Counted from the stretch's first letter, positions 45,833-58,569 are shown. The stretch: 64,000 nucleotides of DNA from Lumbricus rubellus (GCA_945859605.1 OX243814.1:25650686-25714685); one strand, 5' to 3'. A program made the numbers and translations. Notes: generated from the sequence alone by a model not told the origin.

Positions 45833-45905
45833 TCATTCATTCATTCATTCATTCGTTCGTTCGTTCATTCATTCATTCGTTCATTTATTCATTCATTCAT
45901 TCCGA
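45833..45905. repeat. (CATT/CGTT)n microsatellite
   Basis: Tetranucleotide run with CGTT variants. Confidence 0.9.
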
Positions 45906-47550
45906 ATCATTCATTCATATTTAGATCTATAAAGTTCTCTTCCATGTTATTGATGAAAATCAGCACGCGCAGTTCATAGGCTGGTATTATCATGGTGCTA
46001 GTCAATTTTAATTGAGTTTCTTGACAGGCACGAGAGTATACAATGTAGTAGAGCGCACTCCAGCCATGGTTCAATTCTTCATGAAGTTAGGTGAGGCAGA
46101 AGTCAGTTATGGAGTCGTTGGCATCACTGCACATAGGCTACATGTAGGCTACACTCATCTTCCGTCGACAAAAACATAGAGGTTTAAGCACCATCATTCA
46201 GCGTTCCCACATCTTTCTGGAAGAGTTTCGTTTATGTACAATGTTGTACATGCATCTTCCAACTATTATCATCCATGGACTGCATAAAGAGATATTTCCC
46301 ACATGAGATTGCTCATCTCCCTTCTGAAGAAAGCCCATGTCGACCCTGATGACCCTCAAATTATAGAACCATCCAAACTTCTAATTTTTATGATCTAGAT
46401 TCCTGGACAGCCTGAACAGGTATGATGATAACTCATGTAATTGCTATATACTTATCTTCACGCTTCCTAATTCCCAATTATTGCAGTCTGCACAGCCTGA
46501 CTTTCATCCAATAGAATTTAAAAAAGTCTTGTGATGTCATTGTGCTCATGCATGGACATCTTTCTTCATCTTGTCTGCTGCTTTTGATAAAGTACACATG
46601 TCATTCTGTTCCTTTGCCTCGTCTTTTTACCACCGGTTCTTTTATTTGGTTTCCTGCAGGGCACTACATCGAATTATAGGCTGCCATCAATCCATGCTAT
46701 CCGTGGTAACTATAATTATGCCATTAACTTAGTATATTTATGTGCCATAGTTATTGTCTTGTAACTCTTGTTTCAATTGCTTGAGGCGCCCATGTTACGC
46801 GCAAGACGTCTTTATTATTATTCATAATAATATTTTTCTATATGCCCTGATGCTTACATCATACATGATCCCTCAGAAACTTCAAAACCACCTCCTTGTT
46901 TCGCAGCGTGATATTTCTGCGCCAATTACCGATGCCCTATCCACTAAACACTTGCACTATTATAGAAGTTGATGCACATTAGTAATTTTGCAAGTATCAA
47001 CTCTTGCAAATGTTGTAATTATATAGCTACAGCAGCTGCTGTTTGCAGTTCGTTTGGCAGTTACTCAATGTCATTTCATTCAGTATAGCAGCACCGACGA
47101 CGCATTTAGCTATCAGAACATGAAAATGTGATACACCGCTAAACTGATTGCACGGCTGTCTGTCTCTCCACTTGTCCTTCCAACCGTCTCTCTGTCTTTG
47201 CTTGAGTATACGTCTGCTGGACTTCCCGCCTTAATTCTCTTCTACATTGCCGGCGTCTTTTATATAGCGCCACGGCTTCAGTTCTGCCTTCGCCTCATCA
47301 GTCCTAATGATGAGGTTGACCCTTCGTCTGCCAGGGGGCGGATGCGTCGGATTCGCTCTGAGCGATGTCTGGAATATCTTGGCCGTCTGCAACTGACCTT
47401 AGACGTGACCTTACTACAAGTGTCGCCATCGAACTCTTCCTCCTGCCATTTATATCATTTAGTATTTACATGCGCACTGTCGATTTTTATACGAAAAAAT
47501 GCTGCTGCTGCTGATAAAAATGACTGTAATTAGAATTACTATTATTAATG
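45906..47550. other. Intronic, no recognised feature
   Basis: I see no exon or element. A short direct pyrimidine stretch near 47155-47200 is the only visible structure. Confidence 0.45.
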
Positions 47551-47557
47551 TTATCAT

Positions 47558-47741
47558 CCTCCTCCTCCTCCTCCTCCTCCTCCTCCTCCTCATCATCATC
47601 ATCATCATCAGCATCATCATCATCATCATCAGCATCAGCATCAGCATCAGCATGACAGCATCAGCATCAGCATCAGCATCCTTCTCCTCATCATCATCAT
47701 AATCATCATCATCATCATCATCATCATAAATTCATGATCAA

Positions 47742-47776
<35 letters not shown>

Positions 47777-47786
47777 AATCATCATG
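47558..47786. repeat. (CTC)n then (CAT)n array
   Basis: Trinucleotide array with CAG variants. The SINE at 47787 is inserted at its right side, and CAT repeats resume at about 48017. Confidence 0.95.
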
Positions 47787-48016
47787 TGGGGCGCGGTGGT
47801 CTAGTGGTGGCGTCGTTGCCTTGGAGCCGGAAAGTCCGAGGTTCGAATCCACCTCGCCGCGTAAGGACCTTGGGCAAGTCCTTCACTTACAATTGCTCAG
47901 CGCTTCGGCGTGAAACTCCGATGCAGTGTCCGCTCTGCATCGGGAGCGCCTCTGAGTAGAGAGAGCTTGAAGGGGCGCTATAACAAGTGCACATACAAAC
48001 AAACAAAAACAAACAA
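47787..48016 (+). mobile_element. tRNA-derived SINE, best copy
   Basis: A tRNA-like head starts 'ggggcgcggtgg', with A box TGGTCTAGTGG (47797-47807) and B box GGTTCGAATCC (47840-47850). The body contains 'ttgggcaagtcct', 'ggcgtgaaactccgatgc' and 'gggagcgcctctgagtaga'. The tail 'ggggcgctataa' is followed by a CAAA-rich end. The tRNA-like part is too extended and the 3' body too long for a true tRNA gene. It lies within a CAT array. Confidence 0.9.
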
Positions 48017-50170
48017 TCATAATCATCAGCATCATCATCAGCATAATAAATTCATGATCAATTCATCGTTATCATCTTTGGCGATATAGGGAGCAAATGT
48101 TATGCAAAGACCGACTGCCAACCGCAGCACTTCTTTGTCCAAGCAGATACTGGAGCAACATTTGCGATAAAAAAAAGCGGTTATCAAATCACCAGACGGA
48201 GATAAATTCGCAGTAGGTCCTATCTTGGGTCTTATGATTATACAATATACGTACATATACGCTTATATTATATTCCTTTATATATTCATATATACAGGCT
48301 AAAAAGAGGCAAGCTGGTGCTCCGCAGACTGGTATAGGCCTGTCAGTAGGCCAAACATTTCACGAAACTAGAATTTTCCGTTGCTGATAATTCAGTCAGC
48401 CTTAATCGTGGCTTAGGTCTATATGCTTTGATGTTTGGCATCGACGTTGGTTTGCTTCCTTGCAAAATACCCTTGGGAGTAAGGGTCTGTCATTCTACTG
48501 TTGGGACTGGAAGCTATTGGAAGAACAACGGAAGTTGTAAACCGTTCTATTCTGTGGCGGAAGCAAACCTCACGGAACGTGGAATCTTTTCCACATGCAC
48601 TGCAGCTGTATATGGCGAGGAGAAGTTTGTCGGATTGTAGCGCATATCCTGGGGTTTGTACAAATAGAAGGAGAATATAAAGATAAGAAACATTTGTCTA
48701 CATATTATCTGTGGAAATCCTCACAACAAAAGCCTGCCTGAGACAAGTGGGTCAACAGAAAAACCAGTTGGAATCGCTAAAAAGGAGCATCATTATATCT
48801 AGGTTGAGTTTCAGCGTAAGAGCTTTCACCCAGTATACCCAATAAGTCAGAGTACAGTACAGAAAGCCACCCTAAGCTCATTAATGACAACATTATCTAA
48901 TCTCTTTAGCCTAGTAGGCCTATACGTATAGACCTAATAATATATAGATCAGTATTTTCGTAATTTCTTTGATTTTCTATAGTGCACTCATCCTAGGATG
49001 CATCCATTAGACATGGCTAAAGATATATGTATTTATATTTTATTATTTTTAAATTTAATATTCCATTTGATCAACTGCTTTTTGTATGTGATATCGGTGC
49101 GTCTAACCTATCAGTTTTAGCTACCATTAAACGAATAAGCTTATAATACGCAGAATTGGTTATACTGTAGCATAGGCAATGTTATTCGATGCTTCATAGT
49201 TGTTAGTCAATCGATCCACGCTCGCAAATTTGGACGAAAGCCTGCAAGCATCGAATGCATGGCGTTCAAAGTCAGGGTATTCCTCTTACATTTTTTTGCA
49301 TTCCTCCCAGGTATTCTTCCTATCATAGCACAGTTCCTTCCGTACATGATCGCATGACTTTCATCACTTACCGAGCACACTCAGCACAGATATCGATGAC
49401 ACACAGTGCATCTATGGATTACTAACTGCGATGTTAGCGTGCATTATTCATATAGGCGTTTTATAAACACATATAATATGAACTTTATATTCGTTGTATC
49501 AAATGTCGGTATAGGTTATTCAATAAACGTACTTGAGCGTAATCGCGAACAAGACATTACTGTATGCAAGACGCAAGCTCTATAATAGTTACTATTAAAT
49601 TCGTGTAAACTTTCATGCTATATTTACACCGTATTCGTACTAAATTTCATTATGATGAATCCTGTTTATTGATATTCTCGGCATTGTGTCTACTGCAGCA
49701 CTTTCTCAGCCATAGTTCATGAAAACAGTCAGCAGTGGTCTTGAAAAGAACAATCGGTCCATACTTTATAGCCTACAGGCCTAATTGTTTGCTTCATGCG
49801 AAAACTTATATGGATTGAGTATATGCCTATTTGCTATTTACTATTTACTAGGAATATCACACAATTTGCAGCTCTGACTGTTAGGGCAGTGTGAATAGAA
49901 ATTTTGTTAATTTTTTTAAATCGATCGTGGATGTGTCTCTACGGCTAATTTTATACCTCTTACATTCATATGGCTATTGAATAACTAATAGGTTATTAAA
50001 ATAATTAATTTGAAAAGCCAATAAAATGCATTCTCGTATCAATATTATATTAGCCTATCTGTGCTGGGTTCAAAAAGGAAATCTCATGGGAAATTGTCCT
50101 TGAGCTGAAAACGTACGTGGGGAAATGTCGAAGGAATTCTTAGACCATTAAAATACAATATATGTGATTA
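48017..50170. other. Intronic, no recognised feature
   Basis: A block 'aattcatgatcaattcatc' at about 48046 repeats one at about 47730 on the other side of the SINE. An open frame at 48428-48640 has no recognisable domain. Otherwise I see nothing. Confidence 0.45.
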
Positions 50171-50177
50171 AACCAAT

Positions 50178-50245
50178 TCATTCATTTGGACATTTATATA
50201 GCGCTCCTTCAAGTAAAAAGCTACGCAGAGGCGCTCAATAAACCA
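50178..50245 (-). repeat. SINE tail fragment, minus strand
   Basis: On the minus strand: 'gcgcctctgcgtagct', 'cttgaaggagcgctatataa', then a short ATGAATGA end. Same 3' body as the full SINE. Confidence 0.55.
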
Positions 50246-50863
50246 ATGTTCATAGCGCGTTAAAGATCCTGCCATTATCTTGAATTCTGGACCAATTGGC
50301 AATTTTCCGAGCACACATGCACATTGTACACATGTACATGTATGCCGCAATAGGATAGGTCTAAGCTTAGAGCGCGAAATAATGGTGCGCATTTGGTGCA
50401 ACAAACCAGCCGTCTGGATCGACTTTGTTGCAACGTTGTGATGCTGTATTAGAGCAGATAAATATCAGCAGTCCCACATGTCAAACACGACTGCATGGTA
50501 GCTGTTCTCATCTGATGAAACTCACATAAATCTTTCGAAAGCCGAGCAGCAGCAGCAGCATGCATACATTCACATTTCTTTAACAGTTTACTTCACGCTA
50601 TTACCAGGTCCCTTCATCGTGAGATCTACACGTGCTACAGATGATGATCAATGCTACATTAGTTGTCGGAATATTCAGCCACACAAGAGCGGAATAATAT
50701 GTTTAAATTGTGTATAGCTACGGAATGCTATTGCATAGTCGTAATTGCACTGTGCAAATGGCTATGATAATTATCATTGAATGTGTTTGCATTGCATTGC
50801 ATTGTATTGTATTAAAGTCTTTATTGTTTCGGGCATGAGATCCGCATTTTCATTGCACTCCAG

Positions 50864-51076
50864 GGTACTTATGGGTTATCTACCCCGATTTATTTTTATA
50901 TTTTTTCAGCGTTGTCATTCCACGTCTTTTCCGTGAGGGTCGGTTAGGGCTCAGGTTAGGCATCGTGAGGGTCGGTTAGGGTTAGTGTTAGGGTTAGTTT
51001 AGCCATTATAAACTGGTCGGTTCATGGCAAAAGACACTCTGACAAAATAAATCGGGGTAGATAACCCATATGTACC
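50864..51076. mobile_element. MITE carrying telomere-like repeats, 213 bp
   Basis: Inverted repeats of about 33 bp, starting 'ggtac' and including 'gggttatctaccccgattta' on both sides. An exact 9-bp duplication 'gcactccag' flanks it (50855-50863 and 51077-51085), suggesting a Mutator-like mechanism. The centre (about 50940-51000) contains several TTAGGG units in 'ggttagggttag' form. Non-coding. Confidence 0.88.
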
Positions 51077-51099
51077 GCACTCCAGTCTACAAGACGCAG

Positions 51100-51330
51100 A
51101 CGCACACTGCTCACACGCACACGCACACACACACTCACACACGTAAGCACACATACACACGCACACATACATACGCCTACACACACGTACACACACGCAA
51201 GCACACACGCATATATACACACACATATACACACATACAAACACACATACACACGCGTACGCACACATACAAACACACACACGCACACACATACGCACAC
51301 ACACACACACACACACTCAACACAAAGCAC
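51100..51330. repeat. (CA)n-rich array
   Basis: CACA with ACGC and ATAC variants. Confidence 0.95.
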
Positions 51331-51914
51331 ACAGTATATAGGCCTGTGCAATTATATATGCGCTCTATCGTTTATTGTAGCTTATATTATTACGTTGCAC
51401 CGACTTTAATTGCCGTATTTTGCACACGGATCGCTGACCGCTAATTAGGACATTCGTCTTTTTCTCGCTTTGTACATATCGCATTGTCATCCGCTTCAAC
51501 TGCATTCTCTGCTATAGTCATTATTATTTACAGCCGTCAAAACAACCATATCCCCCCCTAAACAAAACGAGAATACACGACTGCGACAGTCGTCCCTATA
51601 CAGACAGACACAATGCGACTAAAAATTACGGTTAATTAGTATCAATAACTCGTCACTGCAGGAGGAGTATCATGGTCTGTATGGCGAAGTGGTCACGCTG
51701 TGAGAAGTATACGACACGAAATTTCGTCCGGATCCAATTACGACAGACCGGATGACCTGTCGTTCGAAGCTTATACGACCGTTGACAATGAACGTCTCTC
51801 TCTCTCGTTGATATATTCTCCACACATTATGCACGCTTGTGTCCGTCTATTATATGCAAGAGTCCGTCCATGCGACTCGTTTTCTGGAACTGGCGTCCAC
51901 GCAATAATATGCGA

Positions 51915-52021
51915 CATGAACCTCCTCCTGCTCCTGCTCATTTTCCTCCTCCTCCTCCTCCTCCTTCTCCTCCTTCTCCTTCTGCTCCTCCTCCTGCTCC
52001 TACTCCTAATCGTCTTCCTCC

Positions 52022-52056
<35 letters not shown>

Positions 52057-52215
52057 CTCCTCGTCCTCCTCCTCGTCCTCGTCCTCCTTCTCCTCCTCCT
52101 TCTCCTCCTCCTACTCCTCCTTCTCCTCCTCCTCCTCCTTCTCCTATTCCTCCTCCTCCTCCTCCTCCTCCTCCTCCTCCTCCTCCTCCTCCTCCTCCTC
52201 CTCCTCCTCCTCCTC
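51915..52215. repeat. (CTC)n array
   Basis: About 300 bp of CTC with CTT, CTG and GTC variants. Pro-, Leu- or Arg-rich open frames here are artefacts. Confidence 0.97.
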
Positions 52216-53091
52216 TCAGCTCTGTATGCGACTCTATTTCGCAAGCCGTTGACGACTATAATTCCGATCGATCGGGTCGTCGTATTGTCAGGTCGGGACC
52301 AACTGTTATACGATGGGTTTCCTTGAAGAGGAGGCGCTGTGTAATTACACGGCGGCTGCTGAGGTCTCTCTCTAGCTGTCTCTGACTGACTGCTGTTTGA
52401 AGGCTTTTTTAATTCCATCGGAGCTGTCACGTTGAGAGAGAGAGTGAGAGCTCCTCTGAATAGACCTAGCTCATACTGTAATTAATCTATTAATTAATCA
52501 ATCATTTAATTAACTCAGCTAATTGGTCAAAGTTAGAACATGTAGCCTAAGCCTGCAGAGTAGCATAATTTTTTTATCTACGGTATACAAGTTGTTCAAG
52601 TAACAGTATATTTATGGTACTCGCTACCTAGTGTTATTCGTACATGTATAGTTGCATACACCTACTTTGTACAATTATCTAACTTAGAAGATGCTTGATG
52701 ATGGCTCCGACGTTATTTGCGATCAATAAAATTAATAATAAAGTTATGTGGGCTTCAAAATATTCTCAAAATATTCCTGCAGCCATTTTAATTTAGACTT
52801 TTCGAGAGAAACCGTTGTTTACAATTAAATAAATGTTTTATGTAAACACAATAATTATATATGGCAGCAGCAATTATAACCTAATCCAGGTAGTTTTTAA
52901 GAGGCGCTGAACACATTTCAAAAACAGTACAGCGTAATAAATGAGAACCAACGATAAAATTAGGTCTACAAAATAATACTGATCTGGTAAAACGACATCA
53001 CATCCGCCCACGCACATAATTATATCCACTGCAGAGCGGTTTTGTGAGGTTCTGATAAGACGGTAAATGAGATGCGGTAACACACTACATG

Positions 53092-55313
53092 CAGGGGCGC
53101 AACCAGAACATTTTGCTGGGGGGTGCTCAGAATTATTATTGTAAGTGCCGAAGGTACGAAGCCAATGCCGACTAGGGGGCTGCGGGGGAGCGTCGTAAGC
53201 TCCCCCAACGGGGTCTGGGGCGTAGCCCCAGAAACCAATGCATTTTTTAAACTTTTGACATCTGATCAGCCAGAGCGCGTTTCAGGCTCTTGTTTACCAG
53301 CTGTAATTATGAGCGATAAAGTCATGAAAACTGCTGAAAAACATAGTTTAGGACTTCAAAATGTCCTTTACCAATTGTTTAGATAAGGCACAGGGTCTTA
53401 GGCCTACACTTCCTTATAGCTCGCGAGTGGCAGAATTAATAGATCCATGTGCATATATAGGCCCTATATAATATATAAATCTACGATTATACACATGGCA
53501 GAATTAATAGCCAGTGTTTAATCTAGCCCCCCCCCCAATAACCAGTGTTTTATCTAGTCCCTTCTATGTGAATCAAGGTTTCTGGGGAAAAGCGAGCATC
53601 CGACAGAAAATCTCCGAAGCACGTGGCGCCGAGAACGGCAGGGGTTTTGGGAGGGGATGTGCCCCTCCACATCAGAAATTTCTAATTTCCGCACAGCAAT
53701 GGCAGCATTTTAAGCTGTCATCTAAAGCAAAATTGCTTTACTATTTCAGTGCTGATAAGAGTGGTCTAACTCTTTCCCGCCGGATGGGGTCACCCGTGAC
53801 CCCATTAACAGCATAGGTATCAAAACAATTCCGGCTGGAATGAGCTAAACTTCAATGAATATACTCACAATCATAAAAATTATTTTCTGAGTATCCACGT
53901 TTATTATGATACCATACCATTTTAAGATGTCAACTTAGCAAATAGCTCTGTTACCTCGAACATGATCAGTGCTGATAGAAAAGATTGATTTCAGATTTCA
54001 ACATATAGGCCTTTTAGGAGATGTTAAAAGTTAAAAAATGCATAGGTTTGAGCAGGAGAATGTGCCTCCTCCCCAACATAGAATTTTTTATTTCCACACT
54101 GCAGTGGTATCATTTAAACGAAATTTATCATGATTTCAGTGCTCAAAGACATGGTGTAAGACTTCGATGCCCTCTTGCCACTGTTTAATTTTTTATTTTC
54201 ATTCTGTAGCCTAATGGTAGGTTTTTAAGCTGTCATCTTAATAAAATTGCTCATTTTCAATGCTGATAGTGCCGTATTTTCGCGAATATAGCACGCGGGT
54301 TATACAAAGTTTTACATACCACGCACCCTACCCGCGTGGTATTCTCGGGGCGTGTTATACAAACTATTTTTTACACAGCCAAATTTTGGACCACATTATA
54401 TTCAGGTCATGGTTATTGATTTCAGTTTAAAATTTCAGAGTGTTGCTTTACAATAACACCTGAACATTTTGAATTTGCACAGTGCACCCAGACTTTTAAA
54501 GCTGTCATTTTTACAAAATAGGCCTAACTCATGATTTTAGTGCTCCGAGGCGTGATATAATATTTAAATAAATGCCCCTCCCATCGTTCAAGAATATTTA
54601 ACAAAATTTACACACACTGTAGTGACAGCATTTTAGGCTGTCGTCTTAACAAAGTTGTTCATTATGAATAAACAGTGGGTAACACTGCAGAAAGTTATAA
54701 TAATAATTAAGACATAGTGGAGGGTATAAGCATCTCCATCCCCTTACCACAAACTTTGGGGTTTAAAACTTCAGACTGCTGCCTCACAATAATTTATTAG
54801 CCTACTTACAACTCCAATATCGCCCTAAATATCTGCCCATGACAGTAGGTTTTGCGCATTATAGGCCTATATCATATGATAGTAGGCCTATCATAATTAT
54901 ATTATAATCATAAATAATATTACTAGCCTATTTATTATTATAATATAATTATGATACTATCATACCATATCAATATTATCAATAAATTGGTGAAACATTA
55001 CAATGTAAAGGCTAACGCTTATAATTCATCACTTAGTCTAGGCAAATTCTCGAGACTCAGACAAACTCAGGTAGACCAGCTAAACACTGAAATCGGGTGT
55101 TTTATGAACCATGAATTGACTAAGATTATAATACAGAAGAATGAAGAAACTTGCTTGATTGTAGCCTATCATATGAAAATCTGAAAGACCCCCTACCCCC
55201 CCCCCCCCACCCCACCCAAAAAATTCATCGGATTTGGAAAAATTGTGTGGGTCACCTTTTTAGCCCTGGGGGGTGCTCAAGCACCCCCCAGCACCCCCCT
55301 AGTTGCGCCACTG
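53092..55313. mobile_element. hAT-type element, 2.2 kb, with internal degenerate repeats
   Basis: Ends are 'caggggcgcaaccag' and the complement of 'cagtggcgcaactag'. An exact 8-bp duplication 'actacatg' flanks it (53084-53091 and 55314-55321). Inner 'ggggggtgct' blocks mirror each other. No transposase frame is visible. Inside, a block with 'tttttaagctgtcatctt' and 'tgctcattttcagtgctgat' recurs in diverged form near 53705, 53920, 54110, 54220, 54490 and 54630. Confidence 0.85.
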
Positions 55314-55387
55314 ACTACATGTGTACCAGTCTAAACAAATAAATCTACTAATAACCGAACACACTACTAATGACCATTGGAGCGAAT

Positions 55388-55514
55388 GTCATCATCATCT
55401 TCATTGTCGTCATCATCATCATCATCGTCGTCGTCGTCGTCGTCGTCGTCATCGTCATCGTCGTCGTCATCGTCGTCGTCGTCATCGTCATCATCATCAT
55501 CATCATCGTCGTCG

Positions 55515-55568
<54 letters not shown>

Positions 55569-55600
55569 CCACCGCCACCACCACCATTACCATCACATCA
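55388..55600. repeat. (CAT/CGT)n array
   Basis: Trinucleotide array ending in CAC variants, starting 67 bases past the hAT element. Confidence 0.95.
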
Positions 55601-56311
55601 CCATCATGTTTAAATGTTTACATTTTAAGAGAATAATCTACCGCTTCGTAATGCGGCTGCTATCGTTGTCGTGACAGTAGCCTACTACCATTTGCAACTA
55701 TCTTCCGTTTTATCACGAACTTATTAAAGTCTAGAGTTGTTTCTTTCACCCAATTGATGTATTGTTGCTTTTACCTATACTACCTTTCCACCTTATCTTC
55801 CTATTTCTCCGTTCGTTTTCGTGCTGTTCGTTTTCTAAACATCAATTTCTCACATTGCTACGTTGCAACTTTTTATATCAATGGCATATAACATAAAGGA
55901 ATGGACTGGATTGACATTGAGAGAAATGATACGACTGAAGGAGGACAGGAAGCGTTGGAGGAACATTGTACATGATGCGGCCGACCCTCGGATCGAGGAT
56001 GGCTGAGAACAGAACAGAACATATAATAGACTGATAGATTTGTAAGTCTATAGTCATTTGTGAATAAAATTGATGTGGTGCAATTAGATCAAAGAGGTAA
56101 TAAGAAATTCGATCACACTTCGAGCTGATCAACACTAAAATGTCTTGAACTATGATTGAATGACGGCGAAAGGCATTCGACCTTGCTATATTACTACAAT
56201 CACGCGCACTGTTTAGGCTATAAACAACAGTATATAAATAATATGCATATTAAGAATAACATGCAAGTTTATTTTATGCATCATACATGTACATGTATGC
56301 ACTTTTTCTAG

Positions 56312-56465
56312 AGTACGCGGCGTCACATGGTTGCAATTTTCCGAAGAACTGGTGGGGGAGCTGGTATCAAAGTGGACTTGGCGACATAGCGATAACAGAC
56401 AAACAGATCAGCCATAAAGGATTCTGCCTCGAAATTCAAAGAGATTATTACCTCGTCGAAAACAG
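56312..56465 (+). CDS. Cys/Trp-rich extracellular exon (partial gene)
   Basis: The acceptor is ttttctag and the donor AACAG|gtcagt. The 154-nt exon reads EYAASHGCNFP, KNWWGSWYQSG, then ITDKQISHKGFCLEIQ and YYLVENR. Its incoming phase (1) matches the signal-peptide exon at 39772-39835, which would put the first Cys about nine residues after the signal region. The pattern C-x-F-P-x-x-W-x-G-x-W-x-x-S-G ... K-G-x-C resembles the N-terminal domain of invertebrate secreted or membrane proteins that I recall as DUF7044; this is from memory and unverified. It leaves phase 2, and the next exon was not found. Confidence 0.65.
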
Positions 56466-56514
56466 GTCAGTGTTCTGATCCAGCCAACTATTCTATCAAT
56501 TTCCTTTGCAGGTC

Positions 56515-56545
56515 TGTGTGTGTGTGTGTGAGTGTGTGTGTGTGC
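56515..56545. repeat. (GT)n microsatellite
   Basis: GT run beginning about 50 bases after the exon donor at 56465. Confidence 0.9.
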
Positions 56546-56895
56546 ATTAGGCCAAGGCTACCTGTTGACCTATAGGCCTATTATAATATATAGGCCCTAC
56601 AATATTATTATGTCAAAAATTGTCTATAAAAGTTTATATGCGCATAAAAGGCAGTCTAAGCAAGCAATCAAGTGCAGTTTATGTAGCAGAAATTAATATA
56701 CCTTACTTTTCTATAATATTGCATACAATCCTAATATATATAGGCTATAGCTGTGTGCTCTATATATGTGCGCATGTACGTATGTACATTGTACATGTAT
56801 GTGTGAATGCGATGGTGTGTCTATACATGAATGTATACATCTATCGCATAATGCAGTTGGCAGTTTGACTTTGAAGGGGAAAGCGGGCTACGGTG

Positions 56896-57052
56896 TATAC
56901 AACTATACAACTATAACACTATACAATTATACAACTATAACACTATACAACTAAACAGCTATTCAACGATACAACTATACAACTATACAACTATGCAACT
57001 ATACAAGTATACAACTATACATTGTATACATCTATACAACTATACATGCATT
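56896..57052. repeat. (ACTATACA)n repeat
   Basis: Tandem 'caactatac' units with 'aacactatac' variants. Confidence 0.85.
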
Positions 57053-57291
57053 GCATACTGGCGAAGCAATCTCTTTCATGTCACCGTCGTCATGAATAAT
57101 TTCACGAAAGCTGTTAAGCTCATCATTCAAAGCATCTTTTGTGTAGCTCCTATACATTTTATATTATGCGCTGCTTTCATTGAACCGTCTCATTTGTAAG
57201 GATAGTTCATTAGTTCATGCTTGACTTCTGAAAGATATACCATGCACACAATGTATCACTTTTGTATCAATGTATCACGTATGAACCAATT

Positions 57292-57420
57292 GTGGGGCGC
57301 GGTGGTGTAAGGATATGCATGTATGAAGCTTTGGAGACGGAAGGCTTCGAGTTTGAATCCAAGCCATGCCGCGGCGTACATGTATATAGAACACTGAGCA
57401 AGACCTTTACTCGCAGTTTG
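57292..57420 (+). mobile_element. SINE head, diverged
   Basis: 'ggggcgcggtggtgtaagg' and B box 'agtttgaatcc' (about 57350-57360), followed by 'actgagcaagacctt'. After 57420 the sequence switches to a SINE tail in the opposite orientation ('tgctatagcgccccttc'), so this is a chimeric or rearranged copy. Confidence 0.7.
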
Positions 57421-57579
57421 TTTGTTTATTTCTTCATTTTGCTATAGCGCCCCTTCATTCCTTCGCATCTCATGACCTGTGTATGAAAATACAGGACACT
57501 AGCTGCAACTGTTGATTAATAAAAATAATGATTTATTGGCCGTATAGAACGATTCCGATTAATTTCCTCCGTTTTATTT

Positions 57580-57642
57580 ATTTGTTTAGAGTATTTATCT
57601 AGCGCCTCTTCAAGAAAGCTACTCAGAGGCGCTCTCTGCGCT
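57580..57642 (-). repeat. SINE tail fragment, minus strand
   Basis: Minus-strand 'gcgcctctgagtagctt', 'cttgaagaggcgctagata', then an AAATAAAT end. Confidence 0.55.
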
Positions 57643-57864
57643 AAATAGCCGAAGTGATGTTATGTGTAAGTGTCATAACAACAAGAAAATTTCATTAATT
57701 AGCAAAATAAGTCACATTGGATCGGAAACAGTCATCAGTGGCGATCCATCGCAGACACGTAGAATCATCCAACGGAATCCCGTCAACAGCCTTCAGATGG
57801 TGTGAAAGTTATGGTTCTGTCTTCAATGGTTTCTAATTACTGCACGCTTTTTGAGTTCTTCCTT

Positions 57865-57995
57865 CGTCTTCTTCTTCTTCTTCTTCTTCTTCTTCTTCTT
57901 CTTCTTCTTCTCTTCTTGTTTTTGTTCTTCTAGTTCTTCTTCTTGTTCTTCTTCTTCTCCTCCTCCTCCTCCTCTTCCTCCTCTTTCTCCTCCTT
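57865..57995. repeat. (TTC)n then (CTC)n array
   Basis: Pyrimidine trinucleotide run. Confidence 0.95.
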
Positions 57996-58569
57996 CTCTC
58001 TTCAGCTTTAAGACTGTAGACTATCGAGTTAGCAGTTTGTGCATGCAGTTGCTGTTGCAACAGCATGAGTATATTTACATGCAGGTCTAGTTCTATAGAG
58101 TCTAGACAGACTCCTCTACATGTATAGTCAACGCGGCGTTCAACTTTGCATATAGCGTATAATAGAGAAAACCAGATCGCTTGCTTGTCTCGTTGATTAT
58201 CGACATGTTCACCTAGGCGAGTAACTAACCGGCATTTGTTCTAGACTGAGGCAGCAAAAAACAGGACGATGATGGACGATGTCGAGGAGAAAGTAGCCAA
58301 TGAGGAGGAGGAGAAGGAGGAGGTGAAGGAGGAAACAAACTATGGGGAAGGATTGAGAATAAAGAGTGGAGGATAAAGAGAAGGAGAGGAACATTTAAGA
58401 AGCGGAGTCAAACGTTGAGAAGGACAAATCTAGGATGATTCGAAATCTGACAGATAGCAGGAGAGAAGAAGAAATTCAGAAGAAGGGAATGAAACTAAAA
58501 GCAGCGGAAGATGAAGAAAAGTAGAAGTGGGCCGAATAAGATTACGAGAAAAAAGCTTAAAGATAGGAG

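Larger units (their letters stand above)
39836..56311 (+). other. Proposed 16.5-kb intron 1 of the secreted-protein gene
   Basis: Donor gtaagc, acceptor tttttctag. It is filled with simple repeats, two hAT-type elements, a SINE, a Mutator-like MITE and dispersed repeats, all listed separately. I saw no further exon inside, though a small one could be missed. Confidence 0.5.

Noticed and set aside
47788..47860. A tRNA gene
   Set aside because: A and B boxes are present, but it continues into a SINE body and tail shared with other copies. No proper cloverleaf acceptor stem was evident.
48428..48640. A small cysteine-containing open frame as an exon of the gene starting at 39772
   Set aside because: No clear acceptor and donor in the right phase and no family resemblance.
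51700..52430. Poly-Leu, poly-Pro and poly-Arg open frames of about 180-220 codons
   Set aside because: Three frames of one CTC array; not genes.
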